Shown in pieces: positions 56,981 to 64,000 of a DNA stretch of 64,000 nt. The notes beneath the pieces were generated by a model, which worked only from the letters and a program-made list of their open reading frames with translations, did not search any database and was not told the origin of the DNA. The translations under genes were made by a program, and so were the position numbers. Every line of letters begins with the position of its first letter. The stretch's first letter is position 1. This DNA comes from Gymnothorax reevesii (Eukaryota; Chordata; Actinopteri; Anguilliformes; Muraenidae): NCBI GenBank assembly GCA_029721435.1, contig CM056581.1, positions 67,876,712-67,940,711 of the forward strand, read 5' to 3'.

Positions 56981-58680
56981 GTGGGCCGCACTCGCCTCTC
57001 CACTGAGGAAAGGGACCAGAGGAAGACAGAAGGCGCCTGCTTTTACTGTGGTCAAGCAGGGCATTTAGTTTCTGAATGCCCAATTAAAAGGCAATGCCCA
57101 TTAGTGAGAAGAGGAGCACTGGTGGGCGCAATTCCCCTTGAATCCTCCTCAAGACAACGCACGTGCCTACCGATCTCATTGGAGTGGAGGGGCGGGGCCA
57201 GAAAGACCATGGCCCTGGTGGACTCTGGAGCGGAGGCCAATTTTATTGACGCCAGATCCGCCCATGAATGGGGGATTCCTGTAGAGAAAGTGATGCGCCC
57301 TCATGTGGCTAAATCCCTCAGCGGCCAGAAGATCGGCCACATCACCCATTCTACCACTTCACTCAAACTTCAAGTATCAGGTAACCATCTGGAGAACATT
57401 AAGTTTAATCTCATTGACTCACCTCATTCACCTGCTGTTCTCGGCCATCCGTGGATGGCAAAATATACTCCTGTTATTGACTGGGGAAAACACGAGATAA
57501 AGGGCTGGAGCCCGTCATGCCACGAAACTTGTCTTACTAAAGCTTATTCTCATGTCCCTGTTTTTCCTGTCGAGGAAATTCCTTGTCTTGACCATGTACT
57601 AAGTGAATACCATGATCTAAAAGAAGTATTTAGTAAATCTCGTGCCACATGTTTACCCCCTCATAGACCCTATGACTGTGCTATCGATCTCAAGCCAGGT
57701 ACCATGCCCCCTAGGGGGCGTTTGTTTTCACTCTCACGTCCGGAGACCCAAGCCATGGAAAGATATCTGGAAGAGTCCTTGGCGGCTGGAATCATTCGAC
57801 CCTCATTGTCACCGGCAGGAGCCGGTTTCTTCTTCGTGGGTAAGAAAGACGGATCACTACGCCCATGTATTGATTATCGTGCCCTTAATGACATCACTGT
57901 CAAGAATCGGTACCCCCTCCCTCTCATGTCTACTGCCTTTGAGCTTCTTCAGGGAGCCAAGATTTTTACTAAGTTAGACCTGCGTAACGCCTACCATCTG
58001 GTCCGCATTAGGGAGGGGGATAAGTGGAAAACTGCATTCAACACCCCCACTGGGCACTGGGAATATTTGATCATGCCTTTCGGGCTTACTAACGCTTCGA
58101 CCGTCTTCCAGAACCTTGTTAATGATGTTCTCAGAGACATGCTTAACTGTTCCGTCTTTGTATATTTAGATGACATTTTGATTTCTTCCAAGAGGGAGGA
58201 GGAGCACATTAATCATGTTCGCCAAGTCCTCAAGCGCCTCCTGGAGAATCGACTATTTGTCAAGGCAGAAAAGTGCGAATTCTTCGTGACGACCACCACC
58301 ACCTTCCTGGGCTTCATCATCGACACTGAGAACATCAGTATGGACCCTGCCAAGGTAAACGCGGTCACGGAGTGGCCCCAACCTACTGATCATAAGTCTC
58401 TCCAACGATTCCTGGGCTTCGCTAATTTCTACAGACGATTTATTCGTAATTATAGTACCCTAGCAGCTCCTCTCACGGCCCTAACATCCAGCAAAGTCAA
58501 GTTTCTCTGGGATCAGTGAGTAGACCAGGCATTCAATGGTCTTAAACGACGATTCACCACTGCTCCCATTCTCATCCACAGCTCTCAATTCATTGTTGAA
58601 GTGGATGCCTCTGACATAGTGGTGGGGGCAGTATTATCCCAGAGACTCGCCACTGACAATAAAATTCACCCTTGTGCCTT
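56981..58680 (+). pseudogene. gypsy-2 zinc knuckle, protease and reverse transcriptase
   Basis: A continuous 512-codon stretch to a TGA at 58517-58519, then readable on. [14 protein letters not shown] (zinc knuckle), [13 protein letters not shown] (protease), [48 protein letters not shown] (RT, ~residue 392) and [15 protein letters not shown] (thumb). The frame from gag is nearly adjacent. Only the stop near the RNase H boundary breaks it. Confidence 0.92.
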
Positions 58681-59635
58681 TTTCTAACACCGTCTCAATT
58701 CCGCAGAACGGAACTACGACATCGGCAATCGGGAACTACTGGCCGTTAAGATGGCCCTGAAGGAGTGGAGACACTGGCTGGAGGGCGCTCAACTTCCATT
58801 CGTGGTATGGACTGATCATAAGAACCTCGAGTACCTCCAGTGAGCAAAGCGACTTAACCCTCGTCAAGCCAGGTGGGCCCTGTTCTTTTCAAGATTCAAC
58901 TTTCACATTGCGTACCTTCCAGGATCCAAGAACGTTAAGCCTGATGCACTATCCCGTAGGTTTGAATCACCCTCCAAGGAGACCTCTCCTGACACCATTC
59001 TGCCTAAAGAACTGTTCATTAATGCCATTACTTTGAAAATCGAACAACAAGTTAAGGAAGCACTCGGCGACTCTTCTGGCCCCAGTGACTGTCCTACTCA
59101 CTGTTTATATGTGCCCCCTCAAAAAAGGTCTAAGGTGTTAGAGTGGGGACATGCATCTAATCTGTCCTGTCACCCCGGTATTCAGAGAACCCACAGTTTT
59201 ATTTTAAGACGTTTCTGGTGGCCTGAGATTCGTAAAGATATTCATGATTTTGTTTCTGGCTGCTCAGTCTGTGCCCAAGCCAAAGATTCCCATCAACCCC
59301 CACAAGGCCTATTACAACCACTACCCACACCTCACCGCCCTTGGTCACACATTTCCCTAGATTTTATCGCTGGTCTTCCCTCATCCAACCACCACGATAC
59401 CATCCTCACTATTGTTGATCGTTTTTCTAAGGCCGTTCACTTTGTTCCCCAAACCAAATTGCCCTCCGCTTCTGAGACTGCCACACTATTAATCCAACAT
59501 GTCATCCGCCTACACGGCATTCCCACAGGCATAGTCACCGATAGGGGCCCCCAGTTCACTGCACGATTTTGGAAAGCTTTTTGTAATGCAAAAGGCGCCT
59601 CAGTTGGTCTCATCAGGTTTTCATTCACAGTCTAA
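58520..59635 (+). pseudogene. gypsy-2 RNase H and integrase core, with stops
   Basis: The same frame continues: [16 protein letters not shown] (RNase H), TAA at 58684-58686, [21 protein letters not shown] at 58841-58843, then YLPGSKNVKPDALSRR. Integrase: H...H finger, SGCSVCAQAK, SLDFIAGLP (first Asp) and [13 protein letters not shown] (second Asp). A frameshift near 59595 follows. Confidence 0.88.
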
Positions 59636-60380
59636 TGGCCAGACTGAGCGGGCTAACCAGTGTATCGAGACTGTACTTAGATGTATCTGTGCTAGGAACC
59701 CTTCCTCATGGAGCCAACTGTTACCTTAGGCTCATACCTCCTCTTCCACTAACTTATCGCCTTTCGAATGCTGTATGGGATATCAGCCACCCCTGTTCCC
59801 TAGTCAAGAAGAGGAGGTTGCGGTGCCGTCAGCTCGAGCCTTCATCCAACGTTGTCACCGCACCTGGAGGACCACTCGTCAGGCTCTACTCAAGTCTAAG
59901 GGCAGGATGAAGGAGCTGGCGGACCGCAGGCGTACTCCGGCCCCCGTCTACCGTGTGGGTCAAAGAGTGTGGCTCTCCACCAGAGACATTCTCCTTCGGG
60001 GAGGTAAGCGCAAGCTTTTCCCTAAGTTTATTGGCCCTTTTTCCATAGAACGTGTCATAAGTCCCACAGCGGTTAGGCTCAGATTACCCCTTGCCATGCG
60101 CCGAGTGCACCCCACCTTCCACGTTTCCCGAATCAAGCCCGCAGTAACCAACCCCCTGTCCTCTGGACCGGATCCCCAACCACCCGCCCGGATCATCGAC
60201 GGAGGCGAGGCATTCACGGTCCGAGCCCTCCTGGACTGTCGTCGGCAAGGTAGAGGACTTCAGTACCTTGTCGACTGGGAGGGCTACGGGCCGGAGCATC
60301 GGAGTTGGGTGCCTTCTCGCTTCATCTTGGACAAATCACTAATAAGAGACTTTCACAAGGATCACCCAAGACCACGTTAG
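59596..60380 (+). pseudogene. gypsy-2 integrase C-terminus and chromodomain
   Basis: After the frameshift: [13 protein letters not shown] (third catalytic Glu), TAG at 59727-59729, then open from about 59775. GPF/Y-type region ([23 protein letters not shown]) and a C-terminal chromodomain ([20 protein letters not shown], then [10 protein letters not shown]) ending at 60380. Chromodomains direct integration to marked chromatin in chromoviruses. Confidence 0.88.
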
Positions 60381-60404
60381 GTTTAAACGCCAGGGGGCAT
60401 TCCT

Positions 60405-60420
60405 TTGAGGGGGGGGGTAC
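60405..60420 (+). promoter_or_regulatory. polypurine tract of gypsy-2
   Basis: GAGGGGGGGGG followed by TAC directly before the 3' LTR; the expected plus-strand primer site. Confidence 0.75.
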
Positions 60421-61550
60421 TGTCATGATTCTGGGTTTTTATCATGTTTTGTGTTTATGATTATTGTCTTATTTGTTCTTCTTGGTTTTTGTAATATTCC
60501 GGGTTTTGGTTGATTCCATGTTTCAGTTCCATTGCACTTGTCTCCCCTGTCTTGTGGTCTAGTTGGTTTAGTCCGTCTTCCCTGTCTGCGTGCTCACTGA
60601 CTTCGGGTGAATTAAATGAAGTCCGGTGTTTAATAATATTCCTTCGTATCTCGTTTTCTTCCTTCGACCTTTTGTTCTAATTATTAACAAGACTAACATT
60701 TGTATTTTGTATTATAGTCTACTATCACAACTAACTATGTATATATTCTATTACTAAATTACTAATGAGCACTCTAGTTTAAGTTGTAAAGCTGCACTGC
60801 TACTAATAGACTAATTCCCTCTTCGCAATCGCCTTGTTGTATTCTCCGCCCCTTTGCTTTCCACCGACCTCTCCCTACGTTCAGCGAGAATCTCTCATGT
60901 GCTTAATTACTTTCCTGCTCTTGTTATCTGTGCACGTAGAACTCCTGGACCGGAGCTGTTTAAATGTCATAGGCTGTCTGTGTGATTCCCGTCCGTATTT
61001 CGTCTCTCGCCAATTTTCGTGGTAAGGGTTTCCCTCATGTGATTCTCCCGATGTTATTAGCCTCATTCCTCAAAGCTGATCTCTGTATAGCACGTGACCA
61101 TTCCTGTGTGTATATTAGGAGTCTTTTCACTCACAGCTCTTGTCAGAACGTTGATCAGTTTTCATTGTTCCGAGCTCCTTGTACGCCTGTGATTATTGCT
61201 TTTCTTCTACTGGATAGTCCGACCCTGATTCTTGCCATTGCCCTTTTTGTACTGTTTTGCTTTTCTGGATTCTGACCTGTTTTTGTATGACCACGAGTAC
61301 TGTGTTTGGATGCCCTGTGTATGACCATTGGCTTTGCCCATCGACTACGATTTTTTTGCCTCTCGTTTTTGTACCTCCGCCCATCTGTCTTACTGGTTCT
61401 GACCTCTGCCTGTCTTGTCAATACTGTTTTTGGATTTCGTATTGTGGCTTGGCAAGTTCTGTGTATTTTGGCTTTGACCCGGACTCCAATAAAGGCATAC
61501 GTTTTTTGGATTACGATCTCTTGCGAGTGGTTCCTGAACGATACCTCACA
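60421..61550 (+). mobile_element. 3' LTR of gypsy-2
   Basis: TGTCATGATTCTGGG to ATACCTCACA, 1130 bp, followed by the CTTCA duplication. Differences from the 5' LTR are sparse, suggesting a fairly recent insertion; I did not count them. Confidence 0.95.
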
Positions 61551-61628
61551 CTTCAGGTGCCGGTGAAGTGCAACAAACAAATAAGGGTGAAGATGTATAG
61601 CTCTCAGATTCGTGTTCTTTTGGGGTGG

Positions 61629-61656
61629 GTGTTTTTTTTTTTTTTTTTTTTTTTTT
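61629..61656. repeat. poly-T run in the LINE 3' part
   Basis: A run of 20-plus T residues. It makes any frame through this stretch unreliable. Confidence 0.9.
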
Positions 61657-62131
61657 CTTCTCTCTCTCCTTTTTCTTTTGACTCATGGCTGTCTGTTGTT
61701 CATTGTTTAATGGTGTGAAAAAAAAACGAGATAATTGACTGTGGATTGTATATCTTGATTGCATCCTCTCAATAAAAATGACTATGGAAAAAAAAAGATC
61801 AAAAACTGTTTTGTGGTTCGACCATTGATATTGTGAAATTCTTTCTGGAAATCATGGATGCCAAGTCCTCTAGGCGAAAGAGGAGAGGAACTATCCAGCT
61901 TGTTATCAATGTACAGTTCAAAAGCCGGCATCCATGATAGTATGGGGTGCATTAGCCCACATGACATGGGTAACTTGCACAACAGTAAAGACACCATTAA
62001 TGCTAAATGATAAGCACAGGTTTTGGAGCAAAATTCACTGCCATCCAGACGTCTTTTTCAGGAAAGGCTTTGCTTATTTCAGCAAGACAATGCAAAACAC
62101 CACACTATGCATGCACAGTATTACAACATGG

Positions 62132-62437
62132 TGTAAGGGTTTGTGCCTTACAGCCCCTCCCCTGTCTTATTGTTTCACCTCCACCTTAACCGCCAACAGG
62201 TGCAGCTTGTTAAGGTGAAGGTGATTGCTGTGTATAAAGGGCAGGCAGCTGCTATGCAGTTTTGCTGCTACATTTTAGCCTGGTCTGTGTACCCTGCTGC
62301 TTTGCAGTTTCTGCCTCTGGGCTGTTTTAATTATTGTATTAAAGCTCCAAGTGTTATCTGCCTGCGCCTTTGGGACATTCCTTTCCTTTAGGCCCATGGT
62401 CCTAGCTCCCGCTGGATGAATACCGCAATCCTTGACA
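62132..62437. mobile_element. solo LTR, 306 bp
   Basis: Begins TGTAAGGGTTTGTGCC and ends CCTTGACA, flanked by the perfect 5-bp repeat CATGG (62127-62131, 62438-62442). Contains TATAAAGG at 62233 and ATTAAA near 62338, as expected of LTR promoter and polyadenylation signals. No internal domain, so a product of LTR-LTR recombination. Confidence 0.8.
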
Positions 62438-62897
62438 CATGGCTGTGTAGTAAAAGTCAGGGTATTAAACTGGCCTGTGTGCAATCCAGACCTAGTACCC
62501 ACTTAAAATATTTCGCGCATCATGAAATGGAAAAATATGAAAAAGGAGGCTGCAAAGAGTTGAGCAGCTGAAATCGACATCAAGAAAGAATAGGAAAAAG
62601 TTTTGGTTGCAAAACTATGCCAGTTGGTCTCGTCAGTTTCCAAAGCTTACAGAATGTTGTCTAAAATAAGACGTGATACGACACAGTAATAAACATGTTT
62701 TCGAAATGTGTTTCTGGCATCAAATGCAAAACAAGCATATATTTTTCAAAAAACAGCACTTCTCAGTTTCAATATCTGATATGTTGCGTTTGTACTAATT
62801 TTAATTTATTTCAGAGTTTAAATGATTTGCAAATCACTGCATTCTGCTTTTATTTACATTTTTCACTACTGCCCCTCCTTTTTTGGAAATGGGGTTG

Positions 62898-63355
62898 TTT
62901 GTATTAGGACATGGACTGAGACAAATTTCAGTTGTTTTGGAAAAAATGCAGCAGACCGTCAGCTTTAAGTGGAGGATATTTACATCCATATTGGGTATGG
63001 GTAATCAATATAGGATTCACAGTCCTGCTTTTCAGTATATCACTTGTTTAAAGGGCATACGAGACTGTTGGCTGCTCAGCATTTTCTTGGCCAAAAATGT
63101 GGTCTTCCCCTCACCATCATTTTCAATTTCAAATGTCAACAGTCAATTCCAGTCAATCCATTTGCATTAGAGCATGTCAAAATCACCAATTTGGTGCGTC
63201 GTTAACAATTACGATGGGCCATGGAAGATGACCTTAGGAGGAAAAATAATACACTCATCGTCAAGAAAATCCCTTTTTTTAACAGTCAATTTTTCAATTT
63301 TTTTACAAGAACAAGATTGCTGCCAACCAAACCATACATACCATATAGACAGAAG
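62898..63355. other. no recognised gene
   Basis: Sequence to the right of the Tc1 nest. A 95-codon frame at 62883 includes Tc1 terminal sequence and is not convincing. Confidence 0.35.
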
Positions 63356-63570
63356 CAGAATATTATTATTATCATTATTATTATAACCTTTATTTAACCA
63401 TGGAAAAATCACGTTGAGATCATTATCTCTTTTACAAGTGAGCCCTGGCCAAGAAGGCAGCACACCAAACACAATTAGAACAGACAATATGAGCAAAGGG
63501 CTAAATCCAGAGGTGCAAACCACTCGTAAAACTTGAAAATATAATGGCCAGGAACAAAGTCTTATAGGCA
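63356..63570. repeat. dispersed fish repeat fragment
   Basis: TTATTATTATCATTATTAT followed by AACCTTTATTTAACCATGG, GATCATTATCTCTTTTACAAG and CTGGCCAAGAAGGCAGCA. I recognise this word order from a common fish interspersed repeat; class not assigned. Confidence 0.45.
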
Positions 63571-64000
63571 AATGAAGAGATTACTAATCTTTCCTTTAGT
63601 ACTGATGGAAAAAGGAAAAAAGGTTCCTAGAAGGAACAGCTCATGAACCAAAGCAGCCCTCTCACCAGTCAAATGTGATGGATACAATGCCTTGAGTTGT
63701 TCACGTGTGGCTGTTACTGGACCCAACTCAATTCACATGACGTGACCACTGATGGCAGCAGCAGTGTGAGATCTGCAGTGCATATAAATAGCTTATCCAC
63801 TTATTCCCAAACAAATCTCACAGAACTCATCGCACAAACCTCCATCTAGCTACAGAGCAATGAGCCGGAACAATGAGTGACAATTTCTCAGGATAAGAAG
63901 ATAAGAAGAAGTTATCAATATTACCCATCACCATGGAGTCCTGATTTCAAACTCAGTCAAGGTCATGACAAGTGAAATACACGCACAAAGTTCACTCATC
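63571..64000. other. no recognised gene
   Basis: No open frame or repeat signature that I can name before the window ends. Confidence 0.35.

Larger units (their letters stand above)
54685..61794 (+). mobile_element. 5'-truncated LINE (L1-like), split by gypsy-2
   Basis: 54685-54890 encodes a C-terminal ORF2 tail with SSWLKDLMSFIHLEKIKY and RGSRDNFYKTWN, as in fish L1-type LINEs. After the gypsy insertion the 3' UTR continues at 61556 (with a long T-run at 61629) to AATAAAAATG and an A-tail ending at 61794. The flanking octamer AAGATCAA (54677-54684 and 61795-61802) fits a target duplication. Confidence 0.7.
52067..62897 (+). mobile_element. old Tc1 copy (Tc1-B) hosting a nest of later insertions
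   Basis: Left end CAACCCCATTTCTAAATAAG at 52067 after TA; right end GGAAATGGGGTTG at 62897. Without its insertions it is about 2.1 kb of highly degraded Tc1 sequence. The transposase is unreadable beyond fragments (around 52400-53050 and 61800-62690). Insertions: Tc1-C at 53097, LINE at 54685 carrying gypsy-2 at 54999, and a solo LTR at 62132. Confidence 0.75.

Overview
This is vertebrate nuclear DNA, almost certainly from a ray-finned fish. That is inferred from the repeat families, not from a recognised host gene: several fish-type Tc1 transposons, a sushi-like chromodomain gypsy element, PIF/Harbinger elements with TTA target duplications, a Mutator-like element, tRNA-derived SINEs, and the abundant fish repeat beginning near AAGCTGCAAGCAGCG. 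No operons, rRNA or tRNA genes or CRISPR arrays are visible. I see no intact host gene. Two short candidate first exons are the best traces of host coding DNA: minus strand 6768-6803 (12 codons ending at GTGAGT) and plus strand 48220-48350 (a mitochondrial-presequence-like peptide).

Layout. 1-2390: a decayed RecQ-like helicase start. 2391-3896: a dead Tc1 element, then microsatellites and unique sequence. 6872-10455: a 3.6 kb element with inverted arms several hundred bases long, holding a minisatellite and two other dispersed repeats. 10.5-12.2 kb: a LINE relic broken by two hairpin MITEs. 15103-24869: the most striking object, a 9.77 kb foldback (giant palindrome) with an 8-bp direct repeat at its ends. 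Each arm carries a PIF/Harbinger copy at a different site, and each arm keeps the empty site of the other's insertion. 25.5-27 kb: a Tc1 relic split by a nearly perfect hairpin MITE. 28.1 kb: a THAP-domain exon relic. 28.8-32.5 kb: a Mutator-like element whose two-exon transposase has one premature stop. 32.5-33.8 kb: a 763-bp-offset tandem duplication.

34178-45708: a degenerate minus-strand Ty3/gypsy element with a tRNA-His-type primer binding site. One of its LTRs is split by a 3.5 kb TA-flanked element encoding one large protein with PIN/FEN-nuclease-like acidic motifs and a cysteine-rich CXC tail. I do not know a named transposon superfamily for it, and it is my best candidate for an under-described system. 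46-47.6 kb: a rearranged, foldback-like Tc1 copy. 48.5-51 kb: Tc1 relics and SINEs.

52067-62897: a Russian-doll nest. An old Tc1 copy contains a second Tc1 copy, a LINE 3' fragment (which holds a complete sushi-like gypsy with 1.13 kb LTRs and a CTTCA duplication) and a solo LTR (CATGG duplication). The genes do not work together as a pathway. They are independent selfish elements whose nesting gives a relative insertion order. Every transposase or polyprotein I could follow carries a stop, frameshift or deletion, so I see no autonomous element.
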